Part shown: one piece after another, positions 1 to 7,017 of the stretch | Layout: each line of letters starts with the position of its first letter | Numbering within the stretch: the stretch's first letter is position 1 | Assembly: GCA_002256055.1 (NCBI GenBank) | Contig: NKIE01000094.1 | Location: 1-8,709, forward strand | Source: Pseudomonas sp. PGPPP3 | GTDB lineage: Bacteria; Pseudomonadota; Gammaproteobacteria; Pseudomonadales; Pseudomonadaceae | Direction: 5' to 3' | DNA: 8,709 nt | Made by a program: the position numbers and the translations under genes | The notes under the pieces: model-generated | Told to the model about the DNA's origin: nothing | Database searches by the model: none | The model's input: the letters and a program-made list of their open reading frames with translations, nothing else

Positions 1-2217
1 ATCGATATGCACAACGCCGCCATGCTCGGCTAGCTCACCGAAGAGAATCTCCTCAGCCAACGGGCGCTTGATCTTGTCCTGAATCAAGCGAGCCATCGGC
101 CTGGCGCCCATTTGCGCATCGTAACCACGCTCCGCCAACCAGCAGCGCGCAGCGTCGCTAACCTCCAGCTGCACATGCTTGTCCTCAAGCTGAGCCTGCA
201 ACTCGGTGAGAAACTTGTCGACGATGCTTTTGATCACCTCATGGTTGAGGCGACCAAACTGGATGATGGTGTCCAGGCGATTGCGGAACTCCGGCGTAAA
301 GCCCTTTTTGATCACTTCCATGGCATCCGAAGAGTGATCCTGATGGGTGAAGCCAATCGACGCCCGCGCTGCAGTTTCTGCACCGGCATTGGTGGTCATG
401 ATCAGAATCACATTGCGGAAGTCCGCCTTGCGGCCATTGTTATCGGTCAAGGTGCCGTGATCCATCACCTGCAACAGCAGGTTGAAGACTTCCGGATGGG
501 CCTTTTCGATTTCATCCAGCAGCAACACACAGTGCGGCATTTTCGTGATGGCTTCTGTCAGCAGGCCACCCTGATCAAAACCCACATAACCAGGTGGTGC
601 ACCAATCAAGCGTGAAACCGTATGCCGCTCCATGTACTCGGACATATCAAAGCGCACCAGCTCAATACCCATGGCCCGCGCCAGTTGACGCGCCGCCTCA
701 GTCTTGCCGACACCTGTTGGCCCGGCAAACAGGAACGAACCAACCGGCTTATCCGGCGACTTGAGCCCAGCCCGCGACAATTTGATCGCGGTGGCCAGTG
801 AATCGATCGCCGCCTCCTGACCAAATACCGTCAACTTCAGGTCACGCTCCAGATTGCGCAGCAGCTCCTTGTCTGAACTGGTGACATGCTTCGGCGGAAT
901 ACGCGCGATCTTGGCGACGATGTCTTCAACCTGGGCCACCTCGATGCGCTTCAGCCGCTTGGCCTCAGGCTGCAGGCGCTGGTAGGCCCCCGCCTCATCG
1001 ATAACGTCGATGGCCTTGTCCGGCATGTGCCGATCATTGATATAGCGCGCTGCAAGCTCCGCAGCGGCCCGCAACGCCTCATCGCTGTACTCGATATGGT
1101 GATGCTGCTCAAAACGCGCGCGCAAGCCACGGAGGATGCCCACAGTATCTTCTACAGACGGCTCGCTGACATCCACCTTTTGAAAGCGTCGCGCCAGGGC
1201 TCGATCTTTCTCGAAGATGCCGCGAAACTCTTGAAAAGTGGTCGAGCCGATGCAGCGAATCTCACCCGAAGAAAGCATCGGCTTGAGCAGGTTGGACGCA
1301 TCCATCACTCCGCCGGAGGCCGCACCCGCACCGATAATGGTGTGAATTTCGTCGATAAACAGAATCGCCTGCGGACGCTTGCGCAGCTCGTTAAGCAACG
1401 CCTTGAAGCGCTTCTCGAAGTCGCCGCGGTATTTGGTCCCCGCCAGCAATGCCCCCAGATCCAGGGAATACACGACGCTTTGGGCCAACAGATCAGGCAC
1501 CTGATTGTCGACAATGCGCTTGGCCAGCCCCTCAGCAATGGCGGTTTTACCCACGCCGGCCTCACCCACCAGCAGCGGATTGTTTTTCCGGCGACGGGCC
1601 AGGATCTGCGCCACCCGCTCAACTTCCGTCTCGCGCCCAACCAGCGGGTCTATACGACCCTGGCGAGCTAACTCGTTAAGGTTGGTGGCATAGGCATCCA
1701 GCGGGTTACTCGACGAGGCCGTGTCACCGCCCTCTTCATCCTGCATTTCTTGCTCGCCATCATGGGCATCGCCATGGCCTGGAACCTTGGAAATGCCATG
1801 GGCGATGTAATTGACCACATCAATGCGCGCAACACTTTGCTGCTTGAGCAGAAACACAGCCTGGCTTTCCTGCTCGCTGAAAATCGCCACCAGCACATTG
1901 GCGCCGGTAACCTCGCGCTTGCCAGAGCTTTGCACGTGGAAAACAGCGCGCTGCAGGACACGCTGAAACCCAAGCGTTGGCTGAGTTTCGCGCTCTTCAT
2001 CGTGAGCAGGGATAAGGGGTGTGGTGGAATCAATAAACTCACGCAGATCGTGCCTGAGCTTGTCCAGATTGGCACCGCAGGCGCGCAGAACCGAAGCAGC
2101 AGCTTCGTTGTCCAGCAAGGCCAGTAATAGATGCTCAACCGTCATGAATTCATGACGCTTGGTGCGTGCCTCCTTGAAGGCGAGATTGAGGGTAACTTCG
2201 AGCTCTCGATTTAACAT
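1..2217 (-). CDS. clpA: ClpA, ATP-dependent Clp protease ATP-binding subunit (3' end cut by window edge)
   Basis: ClpA is the AAA+ unfoldase that feeds proteins into the ClpP peptidase in the cytosol; with ClpS it degrades N-end-rule substrates. The frame is open without a stop from the ATG at 2217 to base 1, giving 739 residues of about 756 expected, so only the extreme C-terminus is missing. Visible parts: an N-terminal Clp-N domain beginning [14 protein letters not shown] (about 1-143); an acidic linker rich in D, E and G (about 145-170); first AAA+ module with Walker A GEAGVGKT (about 217-224) and Walker [10 protein letters not shown] (about 283-291); second AAA+ module with Walker A GPTGVGKT (about 498-505) and Walker [10 protein letters not shown] (about 563-571). 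An IGF tripeptide near 619 is the ClpP-docking loop. The start is supported by the strong Shine-Dalgarno AAGAGGTGA just upstream. The gene follows clpS by 28 bp and is probably cotranscribed with it. Identity is very secure. Confidence 0.97.
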   Translation of the reverse strand, partial: MLNRELEVTLNLAFKEARTKRHEFMTVEHLLLALLDNEAAASVLRACGANLDKLRHDLREFIDSTTPLIPAHDEERETQPTLGFQRVLQRAVFHVQSSGKREVTGANVLVAIFSEQESQAVFLLKQQSVARIDVVNYIAHGISKVPGHGDAHDGEQEMQDEEGGDTASSSNPLDAYATNLNELARQGRIDPLVGRETEVERVAQILARRRKNNPLLVGEAGVGKTAIAEGLAKRIVDNQVPDLLAQSVVYSLDLGALLAGTKYRGDFEKRFKALLNELRKRPQAILFIDEIHTIIGAGAASGGVMDASNLLKPMLSSGEIRCIGSTTFQEFRGIFEKDRALARRFQKVDVSEPSVEDTVGILRGLRARFEQHHHIEYSDEALRAAAELAARYINDRHMPDKAIDVIDEAGAYQRLQPEAKRLKRIEVAQVEDIVAKIARIPPKHVTSSDKELLRNLERDLKLTVFGQEAAIDSLATAIKLSRAGLKSPDKPVGSFLFAGPTGVGKTEAARQLARAMGIELVRFDMSEYMERHTVSRLIGAPPGYVGFDQGGLLTEAITKMPHCVLLLDEIEKAHPEVFNLLLQVMDHGTLTDNNGRKADFRNVILIMTTNAGAETAARASIGFTHQDHSSDAMEVIKKGFTPEFRNRLDTIIQFGRLNHEVIKSIVDKFLTELQAQLEDKHVQLEVSDAARCWLAERGYDAQMGARPMARLIQDKIKRPLAEEILFGELAEHGGVVHID

Positions 2218-2220
2218 GCT

Positions 2221-2230
2221 TCACCTCTTA
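2221..2230 (-). promoter_or_regulatory. Strong ribosome binding site of clpA
   Basis: On the minus strand the bases just before the clpA ATG read TAAGAGGTGA followed by AGC. This is close to an ideal anti-16S match at a normal distance. It fixes the clpA start at 2217. It contrasts with clpS, which has no clear Shine-Dalgarno sequence before its start. Confidence 0.75.
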
Positions 2231-2245
2231 CCCAAGTGGCCGGCA

Positions 2246-2608
2246 TCAACCGTCCTTCTCGATTTCACAGAGTAGCGGATGCTGGCTCTCCCTCGCATAC
2301 TGATTGACCTGCATCGCCTTGGTTTCGGCGATATCGCGGGTGTATAAACCGCAGACAGCACGCCCCTCAGTGTGGACAGCCAGCATAATCTTGGTTGCCT
2401 GTTCGCGATTCAGGCTGAAAAAAACCTCCAGCACCTCAACAACGAAATCCATCGGCGTGTAGTCATCATTAAGCAGCAGCACCTTATAAAGAGGCGGTGC
2501 CTGCAATGTTGGTTTGGCCTCCTGCACGGCCAAGTCCGATGCATCATCCTCATGCTGGGCGGGATGATCATGATTGAATGTTAGTCGAATCTGGCTGCGT
2601 GCATGCAT
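2246..2608 (-). CDS. clpS: ClpS, ATP-dependent Clp protease adaptor (N-end rule)
   Basis: ClpS binds proteins with N-terminal Leu, Phe, Tyr or Trp and hands them to ClpA for degradation by ClpAP. The 120-residue product has a flexible, charged N-terminal tail (1-38, needed in the family for delivery to ClpA) and a folded core (about 40-118). The core contains the N-degron pocket: NDDYTPM at 47-53, the following VVEVL helix (56-60), and His79 in the segment HTEGRAVCG. The segment DIAETKAMQ also matches the family. I chose the ATG at 2608 (MHARSQIRL) because its length and N-terminus resemble pseudomonad ClpS. The frame stays open to an ATG at 2704, but the 32 extra residues look like untranslated leader. 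No good Shine-Dalgarno precedes the chosen start; the bases before it read CTTTCCAGC. The neighbour clpA lies 28 bp downstream, the conserved adaptor-unfoldase pair. Confidence 0.95.
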   Translation of the reverse strand: MHARSQIRLTFNHDHPAQHEDDASDLAVQEAKPTLQAPPLYKVLLLNDDYTPMDFVVEVLEVFFSLNREQATKIMLAVHTEGRAVCGLYTRDIAETKAMQVNQYARESQHPLLCEIEKDG

Positions 2609-2837
2609 GCTGGAAAGATTGCTTCGCAAGTGGAGTAAGCGGGATGTCAGGCAGAGTTTGAACGACTTCGCAGTCGTCTGCCGCATGACCTTGACTAACG
2701 GCAAAACAGTGTTACAACAAACTTGTACTCACGCGCTGAGCACAGGTGTGTCGCCTCCTCGCCAAACGGTTGACCGGAGCGCGATGCCAAAATGGATGAT
2801 ACTCCAGTGATGGAGACCTTTGCAGAGGGATATCGGC
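2609..2837. promoter_or_regulatory. Divergent clpS / cspD control region
   Basis: This 229-bp noncoding stretch separates two divergent starts and must hold both promoters. For cspD (+) the best sigma70-like match is TTGACT at 2691-2696, 16 bp, then TACAAC at 2713-2718, which would leave a leader of roughly 110 nt. A dyad TACAA-N5-TTGTA (2713-2727) overlaps that -10 and could be an operator, but no regulator is recognised. A second TTGACC at 2770-2775 has no well-spaced partner. I find no convincing promoter for clpS. The promoter assignments are inference from weak consensus matches. Confidence 0.4.
2650..2682 (-). promoter_or_regulatory. Hairpin with GCGA tetraloop in the presumed clpS leader
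   Basis: Read on the clpS strand, GGCAGA (2682-2677) pairs with TCTGCC (2655-2650), and an inner stem CGACT/AGTCG (2676-2672 with 2667-2663) is capped by the tetraloop GCGA, a GNRA loop. A 7-nt one-sided bulge lies between the stems. The element sits about 42-74 nt upstream of the clpS ATG and is not followed by a U-tract, so it is not a classical terminator. It could shape translation or stability of the leader, if transcription starts upstream of it. The complementary strand forms a similar but less favourable hairpin. Function unknown. Confidence 0.4.
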
Positions 2838-3104
2838 ATGGTTAGCGGCAAGGTCAAGTGGTTCAATAACGCCAAAGGCTACGGGTTCATCCTGGCAGAT
2901 GGCCGAGATGATGAAGATCTGTTCGCGCACTTTTCGGCTATTCAGATGGAAGGCTACAAAACGCTCAAGGCGGGCCAAGTAGTTTGTTTCGATATTATCC
3001 AAGGCCCCAAAGGCCTGCATGCGATCAATATCAGCGCACCGACATCCGTCCGCAGCCCGGCTACCATTGCCAGCCCTGCCGTAACCAGCATTGTTAATGC
3101 CTGA
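2838..3104 (+). CDS. cspD: CspD-type cold-shock domain protein
   Basis: This is a single-stranded nucleic-acid-binding protein of the cold-shock domain family. The E. coli relative CspD inhibits replication initiation and is made in stationary phase rather than after cold shock. The 88-residue product has the cold-shock beta-barrel at 1-67, with RNP1 KGYGFI (13-18), RNP2-like DLFAHF (27-32), and the CspD-characteristic segments AIQMEGYKTLKAGQ and GPKGLHA. A Ser/Ala/Pro/Thr-rich tail (about 68-88) lies beyond the domain, so it is longer than E. coli CspD (74 residues). I start at the ATG at 2838 (MVSGKVKWF), which has GAGGGA at a good distance. An in-frame ATG at 2820 would add only MQRDIG and lies upstream of that ribosome site. 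The position opposite clpS is the conserved cspD location. It ends just before a bidirectional terminator. Confidence 0.93.
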   Translation: MVSGKVKWFNNAKGYGFILADGRDDEDLFAHFSAIQMEGYKTLKAGQVVCFDIIQGPKGLHAINISAPTSVRSPATIASPAVTSIVNA

Positions 3105-3126
3105 CAAACCCAGGCAATAACCCAAT

Positions 3127-3158
3127 AAAAAAGGCCGATCATATGATCGGCCTTTTTT
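3127..3158. terminator. Perfectly palindromic bidirectional terminator between cspD and icd
   Basis: The 32 bases form an exact palindrome: A6, the arm GGCCGATC, centre ATAT, the arm GATCGGCC, then T6. Both strands therefore give an 8-bp GC-containing stem with a 4-nt loop followed by six U. It lies 22 bp after the cspD stop and 14 bp after the icd stop, exactly where two convergent genes need a shared intrinsic terminator. Confidence 0.93.
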
Positions 3159-3172
3159 GTGTTTCGCCCAGC

Positions 3173-4429
3173 TTACATGTGCGCGATGGTCGCATCACCG
3201 AACTGCGAGCAAGACATCAGCTTGGCGCCTTCCATCAAACGCTCGAAGTCGTAGGTCACAGTCTTGGCTGTGATCGCGCCTTCGGTGCCCTTGATGATCA
3301 GGTCAGCCGCCTCAGTCCAACCCATGTGACGCAGCATCATCTCGGCAGAGAGAATCAGCGAGCCTGGGTTGACCTTGTCCAGGCCAGCATACTTCGGCGC
3401 AGTGCCGTGAGTGGCTTCGAACATGGCAATGGTGTCAGACAGGTTGGCACCCGGAGCAATACCGATACCGCCCACTTCTGCCGCCAAGGCGTCAGACAGG
3501 TAGTCACCGTTCAGGTTCAGGGTCGCGATCACGTCATATTCGGCCGGACGCAGCAAAATCTGCTGCAGCATGGCATCGGCGATGGCGTCTTTAACGACGA
3601 CGTTCTTGCCGGTGTTCGGGTTCTTGAACTGCATCCAAGGACCGCCATCCAGCAACTCGGCACCGAATTCGTTTTTAGCGATTTCGTAGCCCCAATCTTT
3701 GAAGGCACCTTCGGTGAACTTCATGATGTTGCCTTTGTGCACGATAGTAAGCGACTCGCGATTGTTATCAACCACGTACTGCAGCGCTTTGCGCATCAGG
3801 CGCTGGGTGCCTTGTTTGGAAACCGGCTTGATGCCGATACCGCAATCCGTATCGAAACGGATCTTCTTGACGCCCATTTCCTCTTTGAGGAACTTGATGA
3901 CTTTTTCTGCTTCAGGCGACCCAGCTTTCCACTCGATACCCGCGTAGATGTCTTCGGAGTTCTCACGGAAGATGGTCATGTCGACGTCTTGCGGATTCTT
4001 CACCGGGCTTGGCACGCCGGTGAACCAACGCACTGGACGCAGGCAAACATACAGGTCGAGCTCTTGGCGCAGGGCCACGTTCAAAGAGCGAATGCCGCCG
4101 CCAACTGGCGTGGTCAATGGACCTTTGATCGACACGACATAGTCGCGCACTGCTTCGAGGGTTTCTTTCGGCAGCCAGGTGTCTTGATCGTAAACTTGGG
4201 TCGCTTTTTCGCCGGCGTAAACTTCCATCCAGGCAATTTTGCGCTCGCCGTTGTAGGCCTTGGCAACCGCCGCATCGACGACTTTGATCATCACCGGACT
4301 GATATCAATGCCGATGCCATCACCTTCGATAAAAGGGATGATCGGATTGTTCGGTACATTCAGTGACATGTCGGCATTTACGGTGATTTTGTCGCCGCCT
4401 GCTGGCACCTGGATCTTTTGGTATCCCAT
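3173..4429 (-). CDS. icd: Isocitrate dehydrogenase, NADP-dependent
   Basis: This enzyme converts isocitrate and NADP+ to 2-oxoglutarate, CO2 and NADPH in the TCA cycle, at the branch with the glyoxylate shunt. The product is 418 residues, the usual length of the homodimeric E. coli-type enzyme. Substrate residues are present: Ser115, Asn117 and Arg121 in RSLNVALRQ, Arg131, Arg155, Lys232, and the metal-binding Asp285, Asp309 and Asp313. NADP-specific residues are Lys346 and Tyr347 in HGTAPKY, and Tyr393 and Arg397. Ser115 corresponds to the serine that AceK phosphorylates in E. coli to divert carbon into the glyoxylate shunt, so the same control is possible here. The start at 4429 ([12 protein letters not shown]) has GGAG upstream; the longer open frame to 4543 reads as non-coding leader. 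It is transcribed alone, convergent with cspD. Upstream dyads suggest repressor control. Confidence 0.97.
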   Translation of the reverse strand: MGYQKIQVPAGGDKITVNADMSLNVPNNPIIPFIEGDGIGIDISPVMIKVVDAAVAKAYNGERKIAWMEVYAGEKATQVYDQDTWLPKETLEAVRDYVVSIKGPLTTPVGGGIRSLNVALRQELDLYVCLRPVRWFTGVPSPVKNPQDVDMTIFRENSEDIYAGIEWKAGSPEAEKVIKFLKEEMGVKKIRFDTDCGIGIKPVSKQGTQRLMRKALQYVVDNNRESLTIVHKGNIMKFTEGAFKDWGYEIAKNEFGAELLDGGPWMQFKNPNTGKNVVVKDAIADAMLQQILLRPAEYDVIATLNLNGDYLSDALAAEVGGIGIAPGANLSDTIAMFEATHGTAPKYAGLDKVNPGSLILSAEMMLRHMGWTEAADLIIKGTEGAITAKTVTYDFERLMEGAKLMSCSQFGDATIAHM

Positions 4430-4518
4430 GCTGGACTCCGTTGTTCTCGTGGTCTGACATACCGCTGCGCGGATGGCGCGGCAGATGGATCTTTTGGTCT
4501 CGGAAAGGCAAATCATTC

Positions 4519-4535
4519 TTGTAGTTTTTCTACAA
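4519..4535. promoter_or_regulatory. Putative operator 1: TTGTAG-N5-CTACAA dyad upstream of icd
   Basis: A perfect 6-bp inverted repeat with an all-T 5-bp centre. It lies about 90 bp before the icd start, where a repressor could act on the icd promoter. The same core with the same spacer recurs at 4613-4627. The form resembles sites of RpiR-family carbon regulators such as HexR and RccR in pseudomonads. That link is inference, since no regulator gene is in the window. Confidence 0.5.
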
Positions 4536-4612
4536 AAAGTCACGCACTTTCCTTTATAAAGCCAACTTCTTACTGCATTGCGACAGCCTAAGACGGGCTA
4601 TCGGCGCCAGCA

Positions 4613-4627
4613 TGTAGCCAAACTACA
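4613..4627. promoter_or_regulatory. Putative operator 2: TGTAG-N5-CTACA dyad in the icd/nudJ region
   Basis: A perfect 5-bp inverted repeat with spacer CCAAA and the same arms and spacing as the dyad at 4519-4535. The centres are 93 bp apart, near nine helical turns, so paired binding with looping is conceivable. An extra CTACA half-site follows at 4633-4637, one helical turn further along. Confidence 0.45.
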
Positions 4628-4750
4628 AAGCACTACACACTGCAACAAATTGACCCTGATTGAATCTAGCAGCACATCGCACACTTAACCGAGTCTCGCT
4701 CCATCATGCCTGTGCGCGCTACCATCAGCGACCCGCCCAAGGAGCATCGC

Positions 4751-5197
4751 ATGCGCTTCACTCCCCACGTCACCGTCGCCACCATCGTTGAAGACAATGG
4801 CCGCTTCCTCATGGTTGAAGAGCTCGCCGATGGCCAAGCCGTATTTAACCAGCCCGCAGGACATTTGGAAGCAGACGAAAGTCTCATTCAGGCCGCCCTC
4901 AGGGAAACCCTCGAAGAAACTGGCTGGGATGTCGAACCGACCTCGGTGACCGGCATTTACCTGTACACCGCGCCCAGCAATGGCATTACCTATCAGCGCA
5001 TCTGTTTTGCCGCCAAACCTGTTCGCCACCATCCCGACTTAGCGCTCGACCACGGCATCATTGGTCCGCAGTGGCTGACCCGTGAGGAACTCGCCGGCCA
5101 ACCCGAGCGCTGGCGCAGCGAGCTGGTCATGCAGTGCATTGACGACTATCTGACTGGCGAACACTTTCCACTGTCCGTGATCCGCTCGCCGCGCTGA
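4751..5197 (+). CDS. nudJ: NudJ-type Nudix hydrolase
   Basis: This is a Nudix-fold pyrophosphohydrolase. E. coli NudJ acts on nucleoside di- and triphosphates and on the thiamine precursor HMP-PP; the substrate here is not known. The 148-residue protein begins MRFTPHVTVATIV, matching the start of E. coli NudJ (FKPHVTVA). The Nudix box GX5EX7REUXEEXGU is complete at 37-59: Gly37, Glu43, Arg51-Glu52, Glu55-Glu56 and Gly58. Thr53 and Trp59 stand at the usually aliphatic positions. NQPAGHLEADE (33-43) is the NudJ-like lead-in. I chose the ATG at 4751 because AAGGAG precedes it at ideal distance; an in-frame ATG at 4706 would add 15 residues without family support. It sits immediately before mnmA, as in E. 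coli, and diverges from icd. Confidence 0.92.
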   Translation: MRFTPHVTVATIVEDNGRFLMVEELADGQAVFNQPAGHLEADESLIQAALRETLEETGWDVEPTSVTGIYLYTAPSNGITYQRICFAAKPVRHHPDLALDHGIIGPQWLTREELAGQPERWRSELVMQCIDDYLTGEHFPLSVIRSPR

Positions 5198-5218
5198 TCA
5201 GCGCAGCCGTGCCGAGCC

Positions 5219-5227
5219 TGATAGAAT
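5219..5227 (+). promoter_or_regulatory. Possible extended -10 promoter before mnmA
   Basis: TGATAGAAT fits an extended -10 (TG, one base, TAGAAT) 38 bp before the mnmA start, in the 68-bp gap after nudJ. No clear -35 is seen, which extended -10 promoters tolerate. It could give mnmA-hflD expression independent of nudJ. Assignment is from consensus only. Confidence 0.4.
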
Positions 5228-5265
5228 CGCCACCTTTATTGCCTTATAGCCGCGCCTGAATACTT

Positions 5266-6396
5266 ATGCCCGATCCAGTCCGTGACACCTCAACACAGCG
5301 CGTAATCGTCGGCATGTCCGGCGGCGTCGACTCTTCCGTCTCTGCCTTGCTGCTACTGGAGCAAGGCTATCAAGTGGAAGGCCTGTTCATGAAGAACTGG
5401 GAGGAAGACGACGGCACGGACTACTGCACGGCCATGGACGACTTGGCCGATGCTCAAGCGGTATGCGACCGCATCGGCATCAAGCTGCACACTGCCAACT
5501 TTGCCGCCGAGTATTGGGATAACGTCTTTGAGCACTTTCTGGCCGAGTACAAAGCCGGACGCACGCCGAACCCGGACATCCTCTGCAATCGCGAAATCAA
5601 GTTCAAAGCCTTTCTCGATTACGCCCTGATGCTCGGTGCCGACCTGATTGCCACCGGCCACTATGTGCGTCGCCGCGACATCGACGGGCGTACCGAACTG
5701 CTCAAGGGCCTCGATCCAAACAAGGATCAAAGCTACTTCCTGCACGCTGTTGGCGGCACCCAGATCGCACGCACCCTGTTTCCGGTTGGTGAACTGGAAA
5801 AACCCGCCGTGCGCGCCATCGCCGAAAAATATGAATTGGCCACCGCAAAGAAAAAAGACTCCACCGGCATCTGTTTTATTGGCGAACGACGTTTCAGCGA
5901 CTTCCTCAAGCAATACCTGCCCGCTCAACCTGGAGTGATTGAAACCACCGACGGCGAACAGATCGGCCAGCATCACGGCTTGATGTATCACACCATTGGC
6001 CAACGCCAGGGGTTGGGCATTGGCGGCATGAAAGACGCCAGCGACGAACCTTGGTACGTGCTCGCCAAAGACGTCGCGCGCAACGTACTGGTCGTCGGCC
6101 AGGGTAACGAACATCCCTGGCTGTTTTCCCGCGCACTGCTGTCGTCGGAAATTTTCTGGGTCAATCCTGTCGATCTCAGCTCGCCGCGCCAACTGACCGC
6201 TAAAGTCCGCTACCGGCAAAGCGATCAGCAGTGCACCCTGGAGCAAACCCCCGAGGGCTATCGCGCCGTGTTCGACACCCCACAACGCGCCGTCACCCCA
6301 GGGCAATCAGTGGTGTTCTATGACGGCGATATTTGCCTGGGTGGCGGCGTGATCGAAACCGCCGAGCCCTGGAGCTTCACGGAGCAGCGCCCATGA
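5266..6396 (+). CDS. mnmA: MnmA, tRNA-specific 2-thiouridylase
   Basis: MnmA installs the 2-thio group on the wobble uridine (U34) of tRNAs for Lys, Glu and Gln in the cytoplasm, taking sulfur from the IscS-TusABCDE relay after adenylating the base. The 376-residue product is full length. Features: the ATP PP-loop SGGVDSS at 18-24; [10 protein letters not shown] (41-50); catalytic Cys107 in [12 protein letters not shown]; the tRNA-contact region around [15 protein letters not shown]; the persulfide-forming Cys203 in [13 protein letters not shown]; and a C-terminal beta-barrel (about 215-370). The ATG at 5266 has only a weak ribosome site, but the N-terminus before RVIVGMSGG has the usual length. 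The stop overlaps the hflD start by four bases (ATGA), so the two are translationally coupled. Confidence 0.97.
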   Translation: MPDPVRDTSTQRVIVGMSGGVDSSVSALLLLEQGYQVEGLFMKNWEEDDGTDYCTAMDDLADAQAVCDRIGIKLHTANFAAEYWDNVFEHFLAEYKAGRTPNPDILCNREIKFKAFLDYALMLGADLIATGHYVRRRDIDGRTELLKGLDPNKDQSYFLHAVGGTQIARTLFPVGELEKPAVRAIAEKYELATAKKKDSTGICFIGERRFSDFLKQYLPAQPGVIETTDGEQIGQHHGLMYHTIGQRQGLGIGGMKDASDEPWYVLAKDVARNVLVVGQGNEHPWLFSRALLSSEIFWVNPVDLSSPRQLTAKVRYRQSDQQCTLEQTPEGYRAVFDTPQRAVTPGQSVVFYDGDICLGGGVIETAEPWSFTEQRP

Positions 6397-7013
6397 GCCC
6401 GACCCAGGAGCAATTGATCGCTCTCGGCGCCGTTTTCGAAGCAGCCTTTCTGGTGGATAAAATTGCCAAGAGCGGCCAGGTCAGCGAAGCACCTCTGGGC
6501 TGCATGCTCGGCAGCCTGCTGGTACGCGACCCGAAAAACACCCTGGATGTTTACGGCGGCGACGACCTTAACCTGCGCGACGGTTACCGCGCACTGGTCA
6601 GCGCCCTGGAGCGCGACCCATCAACCCTGCAGCGTGACTCCTTGCGTTACGCCCTGGCACTGCTAGGCCTGGAACGCAAACTGGCCAAGCGGGACGATAT
6701 GCTGCAAATCATGGGCTCGCGCCTGGACCAGATCCAGCAGCAAGTGCAGCACTTCGGCTTGGTGCATGACAACGTTATTGCCGCGTGCGGCGGCCTCTAT
6801 CAGGACACCCTGAGCACTTTTAGCCAGCGCATTCAGGTGCAAGGTGACATGCGCCACCTGCAGCAACCGAGCAACGCCGCCAAGATCCGCGCCTTGCTGC
6901 TAACTGGCATCCGCGCCGCCCGCCTATGGCGACAACTAGGCGGGCACCGCTGGCAACTGGTATTCAGTCGGCGCAAATTGCTCAACGAACTCCGCCCCTT
7001 GCTGCGCGGCTAG
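6393..7013 (+). CDS. hflD: HflD homologue, lysogenization regulator family
   Basis: The 206-residue protein belongs to the HflD family (DUF489). E. coli HflD is a mostly helical protein at the inner face of the membrane that sequesters phage lambda CII; its general cellular role is unclear. I see no membrane segment or signal peptide, consistent with peripheral association. Family-like stretches are [19 protein letters not shown] near the start, [13 protein letters not shown] (about 89-101) and the C-terminal basic region [20 protein letters not shown]. The start at 6393 has GGAG eight bases upstream and overlaps the mnmA stop (ATGA); the longer frame back to 6333 is within mnmA and rejected. 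The mnmA-hflD pair is conserved with E. coli. Confidence 0.93.
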   Translation: MSPTQEQLIALGAVFEAAFLVDKIAKSGQVSEAPLGCMLGSLLVRDPKNTLDVYGGDDLNLRDGYRALVSALERDPSTLQRDSLRYALALLGLERKLAKRDDMLQIMGSRLDQIQQQVQHFGLVHDNVIAACGGLYQDTLSTFSQRIQVQGDMRHLQQPSNAAKIRALLLTGIRAARLWRQLGGHRWQLVFSRRKLLNELRPLLRG

Positions 7014-7017
7014 GCTC

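Larger units (their letters stand above)
4430..4750. promoter_or_regulatory. Divergent icd / nudJ control region (321 bp, no gene)
   Basis: No protein-coding gene with a ribosome site and recognisable product is seen here. The region contains two TGTAG-N5-CTACA dyads (annotated separately) and a further CTACA at 4633-4637, exactly 10 bp after the CTACA of the second dyad. A near-perfect hairpin, GCTGCGC/GCGCGGC with one mismatch (4464-4482), lies in the likely icd leader. TTTATAAA at 4554-4561 is a symmetric AT-rich core that could serve as a -10 on either strand. TTGACC at 4650-4655 is a -35-like sequence facing nudJ without a good -10. The exact promoters cannot be assigned by eye. Confidence 0.55.

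Noticed and set aside
886..1671. A 261-residue plus-strand frame, with others at 112-615 and 1750-2127, all opposite clpA
   Set aside because: clpA is continuous on the minus strand with all expected motifs. These frames are shadows without ribosome sites or domains.
1..2217. Possible frameshift in clpA, because several short frames cover the region
   Set aside because: Reading the minus strand from 2217 gives one uninterrupted frame to base 1 with both AAA+ modules intact. It simply lacks a stop because the window ends.
3143..4366. A 407-residue open frame on the plus strand, antisense to icd
   Set aside because: It lies wholly opposite icd, begins inside the terminator palindrome, has no ribosome site and no recognisable domain. 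It is a by-product of icd codon usage.
5353..6306. A 317-residue open frame antisense to mnmA
   Set aside because: It is fully within the well-supported mnmA gene, has no start signal, and its composition mirrors mnmA codons in reverse.
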